A DNA stretch of 49,805 nucleotides from Anaerolineales bacterium (GTDB lineage: Bacteria; Chloroflexota; Anaerolineae; Anaerolineales; Villigracilaceae). The translations under genes and the position numbers were made by a program. The stretch lies in assembly GCA_016789365.1 (NCBI GenBank), contig JAEURH010000011.1:1-49805 (forward strand), written 5' to 3'. Below, piece after piece: positions 31,499-42,232 of this stretch (positions within the stretch are counted from its first letter, which is position 1; each line of letters starts with the position of its first letter). The notes under the pieces are model-generated. The model saw only the letters and a program-made list of their open reading frames with translations. It was not told where the DNA came from and ran no database searches.

Positions 31499-34400
31499 TT
31501 AATCAATTTTCCTTGTGACAGGTTCGGATACTGCGCTTCGGTTTTCAATTGGCATGAAGATGAAGAATGTAGCGCCTTCGCCTTCTACGCCATTGCTTTC
31601 TGCCCAGATTTTTCCGCCGTGCATTTCAATTAACTTGCGGCTGATTGGCAAGCCTAGCCCTGTGCCGCCTGCTTTGCGTGTGGTGGAAGAATCAACTTGG
31701 GTGAATTCGCTAAAGATTGCTTCCAGATGTTCAGGTGGAATGCCGATGCCTGTATCTTTGACGCTGATTAACACATTGTTTTCTTCGCGTACAGCGCGGA
31801 TAATAATTTTTCCTTTTTCTGTAAACTTGAGAGCATTGTTTACTAGGTTAATCATCACTTGACGAATGCGCGTTCTATCGGCGTTAACTTCTACATCATG
31901 GTCAGATTTTGTATCAATCTTCAAGGTTAGTTTCTTTTCGCTGGCTTGTGGTGAAGTAATGCTGATGACTTCTTCAAAGATTTCTTGGATGTTGAATTTT
32001 TCGATGATGAGGTTCATCTTTCCAGATTCAATCTTTGCCATATCTAGCACGTCGTTAATTAAGTGCAGTAAGTGTTGACCATTTTTATTGATTAACCTTA
32101 AGTCATTATCCATATTCGGGGTTAATGGACCATCTAAACCTTCGAGCATTACGTCTGTAAAGCCGAGGATGGAATTTAATGGTGTACGCAACTCATGAGA
32201 CATGTTGGCAAGGAAGGATGATTTGAGTCTATCCAATTCGCGCAATTGAGTCACGGTGGCGGCTTGTTCTTGATATAAACGAGCGTTTTGTAAAGCGACT
32301 GCAATTTGTGATGCTAAGGTTGTATAAATACTAGCATCTTCTTTTGAGAAAAAATCTACTTGATTGGATTGCACGTCGAACACACCTAATACGCGGTCAC
32401 CGACAATCATTGGGATTGCAAGCTCAGAGCGGGTTTCAGGTAGTAATGGATTTGGCAAGAAATCTATTGCACTACGAACATCGTTGACGGTGACAGGTTG
32501 TTTTTCACGTGCGGCACGCGCTACAAGGGAACGCTGTGCATTAAAATCAATGGCATGACCAGATTCGACCATTTGTGCACCCACTTCCCCTGCGCCTGAG
32601 GCGAGCAAAAGCGTGTTCCAATTTTCATCTAAAAGATAGATGTGTGCATGATACAGATTGAATCTGGATTTGGTGAGATTCACCACTTGATTCAATAACG
32701 CATCAGGATTAAGTACGGTGGATGCTGTTGTGGATACGGTTGCCACTGTTTCGAGTTGATTGGCGCGTTGTGCAATCAGTTCTTGAGCAATTTTGCGCTC
32801 AGTAATATCTTGATTTGCACCATGCCAGCGAGTAATTTTTCCATTTTCATCACGTTCAACATGAATATTTACCGCAATATGCCCCACGCTTCCATCAGAG
32901 AAAATAGCGCGGTGTTCAAGGTATTTATCAAGTTTGCGTTCAGTTGAATTGATGACCAAACCAATTTCTTCGCCAACCAAAGGTGCATCTTCTGGATGTA
33001 CAAAGCGTTGAGCATATTCAGCAGAAGATAGCTCGTAACTTCCAACTTGTTCTATCGTAGTGCGGAAGACAGAATAGAAATTGTCATTGAAAGTGAAAAT
33101 GTCTCTTTCAAAATCATATTCCCAGTTGCCGAGGCGGGCAATATCAAGTGCTGTAGAGAGGCGAGATTCGTTTAAGCGTAAAGATTCTTCAAATTGCTTA
33201 CGCTCAGTAATATCAGTATGAGAACCTGCCATTCGGTAGGGGCTTCCATCGGCATTGCGTAAGGCTTTCCCTCTTGCGCGAATCCAACGATAAGAACCGT
33301 TTTTATGATGGAATCTAAATTCGACATCGTATGTGTCTATCTTCCCTATTAAGTAATCGTTAACAGTGCCAAGCACGCGGTCGTGGTCTTCGGGGTGTAA
33401 TAATTTTTCAAAGTCTGCGAAGCCACCTGTTAATTCATCTTCATTGTAGCCGACCATGGCTTTCCAACGTGGTGAAAAATACACTTCATTTGTAACAATA
33501 TTCCAGTCCCATACACCGTCATTTGCACCCTCAACCGCGAGAGCATATTGTTCTTGACTCTTTTGCACTTCAACACGGCTGAGTTCGGCTTGTTCGAGCA
33601 AACGCAAGTTTTCAATATGGTTGCTGAGTTGTTGCGTAATGGCAGAGATAATTTCTAAATCTGCATTTTCAGTGGATTCAATTTCTAATTCGCCAATTTG
33701 CTCATCACGCACATAGATTGGATGAGACGCAAATGATTGTTTATTGCCATTTGCTTGTTCAGCAAGCGGTTCAACTTTATTTTTATCATACAAAAAACCA
33801 GCGGCGGCTTGCTTCCGCAAATTGAAATATTCATTCCAAGATTCGCGCGTTAGGCGTTTTGAAATTTGTTCTGCCTCTGCACGATATTTTTCAGATTGCG
33901 CCAACAGACGTAGGTTTTCAATATGGTTTGCTAACTGCTCCGATGTTTTTTGGATTAACTCTTGCTCGGCAGGTGTCCACTGTCTATCGGAAAAATCGGC
34001 AATTTGAATTTTTCCAACTTCTGCGCCTGCTACTTGAATAGGAGTGCTGATGGTATTGGCTTCAACGTTAGAATCAGTAGCGTTCACATACGGCAACACT
34101 TCATTTTGATTATAGATAAAGCCGATTTTTTCGCTTCGGTCTACGGCGTTTAAGAAACCTTCCCAACTGGATAAAGATAATTTTTTGGCTTGCTCTACTA
34201 CTTCAGCACGCGCTTGGTTAGCTTGCTCAAACAAAGCCGCATTTTGAATAGCAACTGCTAATTGACCAGCCAACGCTTCAAAGGCGGGTAAGTTGCTTTC
34301 ATTCAACGCATTGGCTTTGTCGCTTTGCATATCAAGCACGCCAATTACTTGGTCACCGATAATAAGAGGCACTGCCATTTCAGAACGGGTATTCGGTAAT

Positions 34401-35629
34401 AACGGATTTGGTAAAAATGAAGGGCTGTTCGATGTATCTGCCACAATGATAGTATGCTTTTCCAAAGCGGCGCGACCATTTAATGAATCAGTGCTAATTA
34501 ATAATTGATGCCCGCGTTGTAACAGTTGTTTCCCAACATTACCCGTGCCCGCGCGTAAAGTAATTGTTTTGTCAGTACGGTCTGTTAAATAAACTTGGGT
34601 GTAATATAAATTAAAGCGAGACCGAATTTGCTCCACCGCATCAGATAATAATTGATATAAGTTATTTACTTTCGCTGTTACCGTTCTACCAACTTCCGAT
34701 GCTAATTCAAGGTCACGCGTGCGGTCTTGCACACGTTGCTCTAATTGCACACGGCTTTGAATTAATTCTTGGTTGGCGGCTTGTAGTTCATCATTCACTG
34801 TTTTGATTTCTTGTAAACTTTGTTGCTCGCTACGTTTGCGGAAGTTGGCTAATACAATTAACACAAAACTAATGGTAGTAATGACACCTGCTTGCGAGGT
34901 GAGATTATCATTTATAAATGCAATTCCTGATAGATTTGTAGTGAGATATAAAAATAAGATATTAAGCCCCGTCAACAAAAATACAGCCCATGAGGATAAA
35001 AATGTACTTGCTACAATTAAACTAAGAGGCACATACGAAAGTACCAACCCACTAAGATTGGCAGTCGCGCCTTCGCGTATCATTGCTACATAGGTTAATG
35101 AACTAAAAAACAACGCAAATATAAAAATGGCGGCGCGATAGTATTTTGTGCGTGACAAGAAGTAAGCGATTAGTGTGGGAATCATCGCAGTAGCAATTGG
35201 TCCCGTTACTGCACCGATAAAACCTTGTGTGCCTATTTGTGCGAAAACACCTACGATTTCTAACAAGAAAATCACAAACAAAAAGGATGATGATAAACGT
35301 GCCGCATTTCGTTCTCGAATTTGTGTGACGCTTGGGTGCGCTTCAATAAAACGATTCAAAAACTTCGTCAGCCAGGATTCTTTTGAAGTTGAGCCCACCA
35401 CTTTGGGCGTGGATGAAGAGGCGATGTTTTTCATTTGTTGATTTTGTTTCGCTTCTTCTTTTGCCACATTTGCTCGCTGTTCTTCAAGTTTTAACTTCGC
35501 TTCAAGTTCCTGAATACGATTCTGCATCGCTTCCATTTCTTTGAGGCTGGCAGGTGCGGGCACATCTGACCCTGTAAACAGGTTGTTGATGCGATTTTGC
35601 ATATTATCCGATGAATTATTTTCAGTCAT
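31499..35629 (-). CDS. 1376-residue membrane histidine kinase with GAF and PAS domains
   Basis: Domains by position: coiled coil (30-68), six membrane helices (about 114-262), coiled coil (265-310), GAF1 (322-470), two divergent GAF-like segments (488-578, 598-680), PAS1 (692-810), PAS2 (820-945), GAF4 (965-1120), HisKA with His1145 (ANMSHELRTPLNSILGF) and an HATPase domain to about 1365 (N-box MINLVNNALKFTEKG, DTGIGIPPE, GTGLGLPIS). GAF1 and GAF4 share the LLPxTxSExA and DxQ pattern with sensors encoded upstream. There is no attached receiver; the nearest are in the PLP-enzyme fusion 2 bases downstream and the two lone regulators. It probably integrates several ligands and starts the relay. 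AGAGGA precedes the ATG. Confidence 0.92.
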   Translation of the reverse strand: MTENNSSDNMQNRINNLFTGSDVPAPASLKEMEAMQNRIQELEAKLKLEEQRANVAKEEAKQNQQMKNIASSSTPKVVGSTSKESWLTKFLNRFIEAHPSVTQIRERNAARLSSSFLFVIFLLEIVGVFAQIGTQGFIGAVTGPIATAMIPTLIAYFLSRTKYYRAAIFIFALFFSSLTYVAMIREGATANLSGLVLSYVPLSLIVASTFLSSWAVFLLTGLNILFLYLTTNLSGIAFINDNLTSQAGVITTISFVLIVLANFRKRSEQQSLQEIKTVNDELQAANQELIQSRVQLEQRVQDRTRDLELASEVGRTVTAKVNNLYQLLSDAVEQIRSRFNLYYTQVYLTDRTDKTITLRAGTGNVGKQLLQRGHQLLISTDSLNGRAALEKHTIIVADTSNSPSFLPNPLLPNTRSEMAVPLIIGDQVIGVLDMQSDKANALNESNLPAFEALAGQLAVAIQNAALFEQANQARAEVVEQAKKLSLSSWEGFLNAVDRSEKIGFIYNQNEVLPYVNATDSNVEANTISTPIQVAGAEVGKIQIADFSDRQWTPAEQELIQKTSEQLANHIENLRLLAQSEKYRAEAEQISKRLTRESWNEYFNLRKQAAAGFLYDKNKVEPLAEQANGNKQSFASHPIYVRDEQIGELEIESTENADLEIISAITQQLSNHIENLRLLEQAELSRVEVQKSQEQYALAVEGANDGVWDWNIVTNEVYFSPRWKAMVGYNEDELTGGFADFEKLLHPEDHDRVLGTVNDYLIGKIDTYDVEFRFHHKNGSYRWIRARGKALRNADGSPYRMAGSHTDITERKQFEESLRLNESRLSTALDIARLGNWEYDFERDIFTFNDNFYSVFRTTIEQVGSYELSSAEYAQRFVHPEDAPLVGEEIGLVINSTERKLDKYLEHRAIFSDGSVGHIAVNIHVERDENGKITRWHGANQDITERKIAQELIAQRANQLETVATVSTTASTVLNPDALLNQVVNLTKSRFNLYHAHIYLLDENWNTLLLASGAGEVGAQMVESGHAIDFNAQRSLVARAAREKQPVTVNDVRSAIDFLPNPLLPETRSELAIPMIVGDRVLGVFDVQSNQVDFFSKEDASIYTTLASQIAVALQNARLYQEQAATVTQLRELDRLKSSFLANMSHELRTPLNSILGFTDVMLEGLDGPLTPNMDNDLRLINKNGQHLLHLINDVLDMAKIESGKMNLIIEKFNIQEIFEEVISITSPQASEKKLTLKIDTKSDHDVEVNADRTRIRQVMINLVNNALKFTEKGKIIIRAVREENNVLISVKDTGIGIPPEHLEAIFSEFTQVDSSTTRKAGGTGLGLPISRKLIEMHGGKIWAESNGVEGEGATFFIFMPIENRSAVSEPVTRKID

Positions 35630-35643
35630 GGAATATCCTCTTT

Positions 35644-36945
35644 CTATTGGTTCTCTGGCAAGCTGAGAACTACGCGTGAATCTTTCGCGCTGAGTGCTGT
35701 GCCTAACTCGCGCACGGTTACTTGTAGGGCTTGTTCAATGGTGGCTGTGTTTTGGATTTTTCTACTAATTTCGTTGATGAGTGATTCACGTTCGGCAATT
35801 TGTTGTGTGTATGAATAGGTTTGTGCGTTGCGTAATGCCACTGCTACTTGATAGGAGATGGCTTGGAGTAATTCAGCGTCTTCTTGTGTTAAGCCGTTGA
35901 TGTTGTTTTGTTGTACATCTAACACGCCTAATACATCTGAGCCGAGTGAAATAGGAACGGCAATTTCTGATTTTGTTTCAGGGAGTAATTCGTTGGGAAG
36001 CCAGTTTGGTTCGGCAGTGGTATCGCTCACAAGAATTAATTGATTGGTTTCGGCGGCGCGCCCTACTAAGCCTTTGCCTTTTGGAATTTTATGCCCGCGT
36101 GCTAATAATGTTTTTCCAACTTCGCCTGTACCACCTGCCATGATTAATTCATCGGTGGTTTCGTTTTTCAAGTAAATGTGAGCATGGTAATAATTGAAAG
36201 TGGATTTAATTTGTTCTACAACTTCATGCACCAAGTGGTTGGGGTCCAAAATAGTGGATATGCGGCGACTGACCTCAGCCGAAGCGGTTAAGGCTTTGGT
36301 ACGTTCTGCTACTCTTTTTTCTAGTGAAGCGGCGAGTTCACGAACTTCTTGTTCTTTGTCAAGTGCTTTTTTCAGGGCTTCATCTGTGCCTTGTGTAGCA
36401 AGGTTGAGTAAGATGAGTGTTAAGCCTAAACCTGTTACCACTGTTACTACTGAAGTTATGCTAATAGATGGGTTCGCTACGGGTAAACGACCGTTTAATT
36501 CTGCCCACATTAGCCCACCAATTACAAGGCTGGTTGCAATAAAAAATATAAATCCTGCACGGCGGCTAATTAACAGGGTGGCGATTACTATTGCAACTGG
36601 GTAAAAAATAACGGTTAATGAATTTATAGTTCCACCTGAAGCAATTCCTGCTGTTAGAGCGGCAATGTAAGCCAGCAATAATCCAATTACGGCAGAGTCT
36701 ACCCATCCACGTTGCATTAGGAAGCGAAAAACAACATTTACAACTAAACTACCGAATACTATACCAAGTGTATTTATATTGCTTATGCCTGTTGTAATAC
36801 TGCTAAGCAGTGTGGTGGCTAATATTAGAATTAAGATGACAGCCTGAGCTAATAAAATGACGTGTAATAGCCTTGCGCGACGAGTTTTATCTTCGTCATT
36901 TATAAAAGTTGGGGCTGAAAAGAATTCTTTTAGTTTTCTAAACAT
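35644..36945 (-). CDS. Six-TM GAF sensor without kinase domain
   Basis: 433 residues from ATG 36945, chosen because GGAGG lies 5-6 bases upstream; an ATG at 36957 overlaps that site. Six membrane helices (about 28-185) lead to a coiled coil (190-220), one GAF domain (about 230-380, with [44 protein letters not shown]) and a 50-residue tail ([26 protein letters not shown]). No HisKA, HATPase, GGDEF or methyl-acceptor domain is present. The tail matches that of the next sensor upstream. It may signal by hetero-association with the large kinase encoded 14 bases downstream; this is inferred. Confidence 0.85.
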   Translation of the reverse strand: MFRKLKEFFSAPTFINDEDKTRRARLLHVILLAQAVILILILATTLLSSITTGISNINTLGIVFGSLVVNVVFRFLMQRGWVDSAVIGLLLAYIAALTAGIASGGTINSLTVIFYPVAIVIATLLISRRAGFIFFIATSLVIGGLMWAELNGRLPVANPSISITSVVTVVTGLGLTLILLNLATQGTDEALKKALDKEQEVRELAASLEKRVAERTKALTASAEVSRRISTILDPNHLVHEVVEQIKSTFNYYHAHIYLKNETTDELIMAGGTGEVGKTLLARGHKIPKGKGLVGRAAETNQLILVSDTTAEPNWLPNELLPETKSEIAVPISLGSDVLGVLDVQQNNINGLTQEDAELLQAISYQVAVALRNAQTYSYTQQIAERESLINEISRKIQNTATIEQALQVTVRELGTALSAKDSRVVLSLPENQ

Positions 36946-38788
36946 GGTTTCCTCCATTTTTCGGAGTTTTCAATTTAATTTGTGTGCGTGTGCCTAGGGC
37001 GCGTCCAATTTCGCGGACGGCTACTTGCAAGGCACTTTCTACATTGTTTTCGCTAGTAATTTTTTGGTTGATGGAGGCAATTAGTTGTTCGCGGCTGGCG
37101 CGTTCTTGTGCAGCACCCAGTGTGCGGGAGTTTTGAAGCGCAATTGCAACTTGGTTAGCAATGGATTGAAGCAGGTCTACATCTTGGCGTTGTAAACCAT
37201 CTACGATATTTTGTTGCACATCAAGCACGCCTAACACTTGCTCACCTAATGAAATGGGAACTGCAATTTCTGATTTTGTTTCAGGCAATAAGGGGTTAGG
37301 AAGCCAATCGGGGTTTTTAGAAGTATCGGATACGAGAACAGGTGCATTGGTTTCACCTGCTCTACCTACTAAGCCTTTACCTACTGGGATGAAATGCTCG
37401 CGCTTCAACATGACTTGACCTGCTTCGCCTGTGCCACCAGCCATGATTAATTTTTCTTGTTTGTCATCCATTAAGTAAATGTGAGCGTGATAATAATCAA
37501 AGGCGTTCTTAACTTGTTCTACCACTTCGGTTACCAATTGTTTTTCATCCAAAATGGTAGATAAACGGCGACTGACTTCGGTGGAAGTGGTTAATGCTTT
37601 TGTGCGGTCTGCCACGCGTTGTTCCAGTGAACCGATTAAGTCTCTGAGGCGGGAGGTCATTGTGTTGAATGAGTTTGCCAACACACCGATTTCATCTTGG
37701 CGAACTACTTCTGCTTGTAAATCTAAATTACCATGTGAGATGTTGTTTGCAACTTCTACTAATTTTGTGATGGGTGTAGTAATACTTCTGGTGACGAGGA
37801 AGGCGATAAGAATAGCAATTAAAGCGGTTAATATCATTAATCCGACAGTGATTTGGAGCACTTGGTTAGATGCTTGCAACGCTTCAGATTGGTCATGCTC
37901 GGCGATAAGGGCAATCTGTAGTTCGGGAATCCAACGATACACGCCGAACGTTTCGTTGCCGTCATAGTCAGTATAAGTGCCTGAACCATTTGCCTTGTTT
38001 CGAAGAACGTTATTCACGCCATCGGTACGGACGTAAGTTTCACCCGGAATAAATTCAATATGTTGTAAGTTAGTTAATACGGCATAATTTGCACTGACGA
38101 GATAGGTTTCACCTGCTTCTCCTAAGCCGGTTTCTTGTAGCATAATTTCATTTAATCTTTCAAGGTTTACTCGTCCTGCTAGTACGCCAATCGTCACACC
38201 CACTGAAGTTTTGATAGGTTCAGAAATTACGATAGAGTAACTAGAAAGCGAAACTTCATAAGAAGGTGGAGAGACGTATCTACCTTTGAAACCTTCGAGG
38301 AAGAAATTTTGGTTAATTTGAATCTTTCCTTCTTGTAATCTATCGGTAGAGAGGATAATCTCTCCGTTTCTATCCATAACAAAAAGCTCAGTAAAGTATT
38401 TGGTACGATGATTGAATTCAACCAATTCATAACGTAACTGATTTTGACTCATGGCTATATTCGGGTCGTTTTGTAAGCGGGCATAAATACTTTGGCGGGC
38501 AACTCGGTCTTCATATACAAGCCCAAGGTTGAGTTGCACCACAGTTAGCCAGTCTTTGATGGCGTTTTCTTTCAAAATTGAAACCGATTCGAGTTCATCG
38601 AACACGTCATTTCTCAGACCTTGCGCACTTACAGCAGTTGCTACAGAACCAGTTAACAACACAGGTAAGATTGCCAATAAAATAAATGCTAATAACAGAC
38701 GGCTTCTCAGAGATATAGACTGAAATGGTCTACCACTAGAGCGCGTGCCTGCGAATAGCGAACGTTTGGCAGTTAAATTTTGGTTCAT
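36938..38788 (-). CDS. dCache-HAMP-GAF sensor without kinase domain
   Basis: 616 residues. A first membrane helix (about 28-50), a large extracytoplasmic dCache-like domain (about 55-310, with [15 protein letters not shown] and [15 protein letters not shown]), a second helix (about 315-340), HAMP (about 341-395, [24 protein letters not shown]), then GAF (about 420-565) nearly identical in motif order to the one at 35644-36945. The protein ends in the same type of tail ([26 protein letters not shown]). No catalytic or methylation output is visible. GGAGG precedes the ATG; the 3' end overlaps the next gene by 8 bases. It probably senses a small extracellular ligand, perhaps presented by the binding protein encoded upstream. 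Confidence 0.88.
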   Translation of the reverse strand: MNQNLTAKRSLFAGTRSSGRPFQSISLRSRLLLAFILLAILPVLLTGSVATAVSAQGLRNDVFDELESVSILKENAIKDWLTVVQLNLGLVYEDRVARQSIYARLQNDPNIAMSQNQLRYELVEFNHRTKYFTELFVMDRNGEIILSTDRLQEGKIQINQNFFLEGFKGRYVSPPSYEVSLSSYSIVISEPIKTSVGVTIGVLAGRVNLERLNEIMLQETGLGEAGETYLVSANYAVLTNLQHIEFIPGETYVRTDGVNNVLRNKANGSGTYTDYDGNETFGVYRWIPELQIALIAEHDQSEALQASNQVLQITVGLMILTALIAILIAFLVTRSITTPITKLVEVANNISHGNLDLQAEVVRQDEIGVLANSFNTMTSRLRDLIGSLEQRVADRTKALTTSTEVSRRLSTILDEKQLVTEVVEQVKNAFDYYHAHIYLMDDKQEKLIMAGGTGEAGQVMLKREHFIPVGKGLVGRAGETNAPVLVSDTSKNPDWLPNPLLPETKSEIAVPISLGEQVLGVLDVQQNIVDGLQRQDVDLLQSIANQVAIALQNSRTLGAAQERASREQLIASINQKITSENNVESALQVAVREIGRALGTRTQIKLKTPKNGGNHV

Positions 38789-38842
38789 AAAAACCTCCGA
38801 TATAGCAACTGAGTCAAAATATTGTTTATAACAAACTCGTGA

Positions 38843-39841
38843 TTAAGGTGAAACGAATTTATTGGTGAACATTGTGGATAAATCTACTGGAGCAGAAAGC
38901 ATACCAAACTCTATCAAAATGTCTTGAGTTACTTGCCACACATTTTCATCCATAGAGCCGATAGGGGCATTACCAGTATCAATGAAGGGGATTTGTGCCT
39001 GCATCACTTGCTTTTGGTAATCTAAATCAAGCGTTTCATCATACTTGACAGCAAATTCAGCCACTTCATCTGGGTTTTCAATGGCATATTGATACCCGCG
39101 CATCGTAGCGCGTATAAAGCGGGAGACTAAATCTTCATTGTTTTGTAAGTATTCTTCTGTGACAAAGATGGCGTTAATATATACATCCACACCGTAATCT
39201 TTGTAATATATCAAGTTGATTTCGTCGCCAACTTGGCGAGTCATCACTTGTTGGTCGGTGGCAAACATGCCACTCATGGCATCCATTTTGCCAGATTTGA
39301 TTTCGTTTGCGCCGAAGAAGTCTTCAATCAGCGCATATTTCATATCATTTTTTGCTAGCCCTGTGCGGCTCATAAAGGCGAGGAAGAGCAAATCAGAATA
39401 ACTGCTCAAGTCTAAAGAATATGTGCCAACTGTTTTGCCAACTAAATCTTGTGGCTTTTGAATAGCAGATGTCTTAAGCGATGTAATTGCAAGTGGATTT
39501 TCTCTAAAAATGGTAGCCACAGAAACAAAATTCTGTCCACCTGCCTTGGCAAGGATGAGACCATCTCCAGAGCCAATACCAAACTGCGAATTTCCATTGG
39601 CTACTTCATCTAATGGGTTGAGTTCAGGACCACCAGCATTTAATACCACTTCAATATTTTCTTCTGCATAGTAGCCTTTTTCAACGGCGGTGTAAAAGCC
39701 TGCATATTCCACGCCATGGAACCAACTTAATTGCACTGTAACTGTGTCTGCAGGTGCTGTTGAGGCGGTACTTCCACAGGCAGATAAAATAATTGCGACT
39801 ATCATTGCTACCCCAAATAAAACGTTCATTTTTTTATTCAT
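38843..39841 (-). CDS. NMT1/THI5-type substrate-binding lipoprotein
   Basis: 332 residues. A lipoprotein signal ends at LSAC (Cys22). The mature part is a periplasmic-binding fold of the NMT1/THI5 group: VQLSWFHGVEYAGFYTAVEKGYYAEENIEVVL, GNSQFGIGSGDGLILAKAGG, KPQDLVGKTVGTYS, AMSGMFATDQQVM and FIRATMRGYQYAIENPDEVAEF. Relatives bind pyrimidine or thiamine precursors, sulfonates or nitrate. No permease or ATPase gene is near; instead it sits between a receiver-GAF kinase and a dCache sensor, so it may be a sensory ligand-binding partner instead of a transport component. AAGGAG precedes the ATG. Confidence 0.88.
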   Translation of the reverse strand: MNKKMNVLFGVAMIVAIILSACGSTASTAPADTVTVQLSWFHGVEYAGFYTAVEKGYYAEENIEVVLNAGGPELNPLDEVANGNSQFGIGSGDGLILAKAGGQNFVSVATIFRENPLAITSLKTSAIQKPQDLVGKTVGTYSLDLSSYSDLLFLAFMSRTGLAKNDMKYALIEDFFGANEIKSGKMDAMSGMFATDQQVMTRQVGDEINLIYYKDYGVDVYINAIFVTEEYLQNNEDLVSRFIRATMRGYQYAIENPDEVAEFAVKYDETLDLDYQKQVMQAQIPFIDTGNAPIGSMDENVWQVTQDILIEFGMLSAPVDLSTMFTNKFVSP

Positions 39842-39909
39842 TTTGCACTCCTTAAGTTTTTATAAATAATTAGATTAGATTTCTAATTTCTTTTTATCAA
39901 TGTAATTCA

Positions 39910-41970
39910 TTATGCACTCTGCAAAACTGCCGCACTAACAAGCGGTAGTTGAATAGTGAATATTGTTCCTTCATTCACTTTGCTTTCTACTTGCACTTCG
40001 CCTTTATGCTGTTCTACAATAGATTTGACAATTGCCAAGCCTAGCCCATTGCCTTCCACTTCAGTTGCTTTTCCAGAACGAACACGATAAAAACGGTCAA
40101 AGATGTGAGGTAAATCGGCGGCAGGGATTCCGTAGCCAGTATCTTGCACTTTAATTTCTGCAAAGCCATTAGCAGGCTTTGCAGAAATTAAAATCTTGCC
40201 ACCATTTGATGTGTATTTGATGGCATTGCCAATTAAGTTGCGGAAAATTTGTTTTAGTTGAAGTACATCCCCATGTACGAAAGCGTCTGAGAGTGCTGTT
40301 TGAAAATCTAATGTTTGTTCTTTTTGTTGGGCTTGCATTTGATATTCAGCAGTAATTTCCTTTAACAACTCAATCGCATCTACATCGCTCTGATTGCCGT
40401 TCATTTTTTGTAAATCAATTTCAGTCAGTTGCAACATGTTTTGCACAAGTTCAAGCATATTTTTTGTGGAATTTTGAATACGCCCCACAAACTCTTCTTG
40501 CTGATTATTAAGCGGCCCCGCCTTGGTTAATAAAGTGCTATACCCGCTAATAGACATAATTGGATTCTTCAAATCATGCGAGGCGGTGGCAATAAACTCA
40601 TTCTTAATTTTTTCAATTTGTTTTTGCTCTTCGGTTACGTTTTGATATAAACGCACATTTTCAATAGCAATCGCCGCCTGACTAGCGATTGCCTGCAATA
40701 AAAGAATATGGTCTAGCGTGAAATAATTTTCTTGTTCATGAGTCAGGAACAATAACCCTAATAAATCGTGTCTGCCAAATAATGGGGCAACTACCGCCGA
40801 GCGGGTTGGGTCGGCTTCTACCTTTTTCCAAAAATCATTATCGAAAGTATTCTCAATAATTACACCTTGTCTTGTCTCGCGGATGTGATTGAATAAACTC
40901 TCTTGCAAATCAATTTGTTGTGCTTGTGAATCTGTGTTTGAGACCGTGATTCTATAATTATCTGTAATTGCACCGTTTGAATTCAACATCACCATGTGAC
41001 CTTGAAATGCCCCTAATGTTTCGGCAGTTCTTTTTAACAAAATGGTGGCAATATCGGTGATATCGGTTCGGGCACTTAGTTCTTTGCCAATTTCAGGTAA
41101 CAAACTTAATTCTTTATTGCGGCGGCGAGTGGCATCTTCGGCTTCTTTCACTCTTAATTTTGTGCGAATACGCGCCATCAACTCACGGCGGTCAAAAGGT
41201 TTGGTAATGTAATCATCGGCGCCTAAATTCAAACCTTCTTGCACATCAGCAGAATCTAAGCGGGCGGCAGTTAAGATAATAATAGGAATATGTTTCAAAT
41301 TTTCATTTGCGCGAATCTCTTCTAACACAGCAAAGCCATTTTTCTTTGGCATATCTACATCGAGCAAAATTAAATCAGGCGTATCATCTTGTGCCTTGAT
41401 TAATGTCTCCTCACCGTCTTGTGCAGTCACATGGTCGTATCCTTCATACTCCAAATAGCGAACCAAAAGCGTCACATTATCGGGTCTATCATCAGCCACC
41501 AAAATTTTGAACTTTCGTTTTTCGTCTGTAGCATTTTTATTGGGTTGTGTGCTGTGCTTCATATCTTCTATCGCGCGCGAAACAATTTCATAAATTCGCT
41601 CTGGGCGCACGGGTTTAATCAGCACTTCGTTCACTTTCAAACGCGAGGCAGTCACTTTTAAGCCTGGCACATCATAGGCGGTTACCAAATAAGTGCGGGC
41701 AGGTTTACCGCCGGGGTGGTCTCGTAATTTTTCAATTAACTCTAAGCCTGTCATTTCAGGCATAATCATGTCGGTAATTAAAATATCCACACCTTTGTCT
41801 TTCACTTTTTCAAGTGCTTCAGCACCATTTGTAGCCGAAACTACTTCCACTGCCGAGCCAAGTTGGCTTAATGCGCGTGCCAACGTTGCGGCAGTAGAGG
41901 GGTGGTCATCCACAATCAAAATGCGGACAGCATCAGTTTTAGGAGGGGTATTTTTTTCCATGCCTATCAT
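39910..41970 (-). CDS. Histidine kinase with two N-terminal receivers and a GAF domain
   Basis: 686 residues from ATG 41970 (ATG 41961 is nearly as good; a TTG at 42024 is rejected). Receiver 1 (about 15-135) has Asp67 in VDILITDMIMPEMTG and Lys119. Receiver 2 (about 153-275) has Asp204 in PDLILLDVDMPKKNG and Lys257. A GAF domain (about 290-445) is followed by HisKA with His465 (ATASHDLKNPIMSISGY) and HATPase (RNLIGNAIKYTSNGG, DTGYGIP, GNGLGLAI). There is no membrane segment. It can take phosphate from other kinases as well as autophosphorylate. It lies 68 bases upstream of the binding-protein gene in the same direction and may lead the operon. Confidence 0.92.
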   Translation of the reverse strand: MIGMEKNTPPKTDAVRILIVDDHPSTAATLARALSQLGSAVEVVSATNGAEALEKVKDKGVDILITDMIMPEMTGLELIEKLRDHPGGKPARTYLVTAYDVPGLKVTASRLKVNEVLIKPVRPERIYEIVSRAIEDMKHSTQPNKNATDEKRKFKILVADDRPDNVTLLVRYLEYEGYDHVTAQDGEETLIKAQDDTPDLILLDVDMPKKNGFAVLEEIRANENLKHIPIIILTAARLDSADVQEGLNLGADDYITKPFDRRELMARIRTKLRVKEAEDATRRRNKELSLLPEIGKELSARTDITDIATILLKRTAETLGAFQGHMVMLNSNGAITDNYRITVSNTDSQAQQIDLQESLFNHIRETRQGVIIENTFDNDFWKKVEADPTRSAVVAPLFGRHDLLGLLFLTHEQENYFTLDHILLLQAIASQAAIAIENVRLYQNVTEEQKQIEKIKNEFIATASHDLKNPIMSISGYSTLLTKAGPLNNQQEEFVGRIQNSTKNMLELVQNMLQLTEIDLQKMNGNQSDVDAIELLKEITAEYQMQAQQKEQTLDFQTALSDAFVHGDVLQLKQIFRNLIGNAIKYTSNGGKILISAKPANGFAEIKVQDTGYGIPAADLPHIFDRFYRVRSGKATEVEGNGLGLAIVKSIVEQHKGEVQVESKVNEGTIFTIQLPLVSAAVLQSA

Positions 41971-42232
41971 TTTCCCCGAAATGTTTTTAGCAAACGATAG
42001 GGTTTGATGCAAAAAAGTTGGCAAAAGTTGGGATGAAACCCCGCCTCATCCTTAGCCGATTCTTGGTGCTATTTTCTGATAATTTATGCCTGGCTGTCGG
42101 CTTATGCTCTGGCAAAATAATTTTGAAATACGGCGGTTGCAGACTGCCTTTAAGCAGGGTGACGATTGGGGGATAAGCAAAAGTTTTTTGATACAGAATC
42201 AAGTTGAAGTCAAAAAAAAAGAGGCGGTGTTC

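Noticed and set aside
42041-42200. Riboswitch upstream of the double-receiver kinase
   Set aside because: AGCCGA/TCGGCT pairing gives a loose hairpin, but no known aptamer core is recognisable and the pairing is weak.
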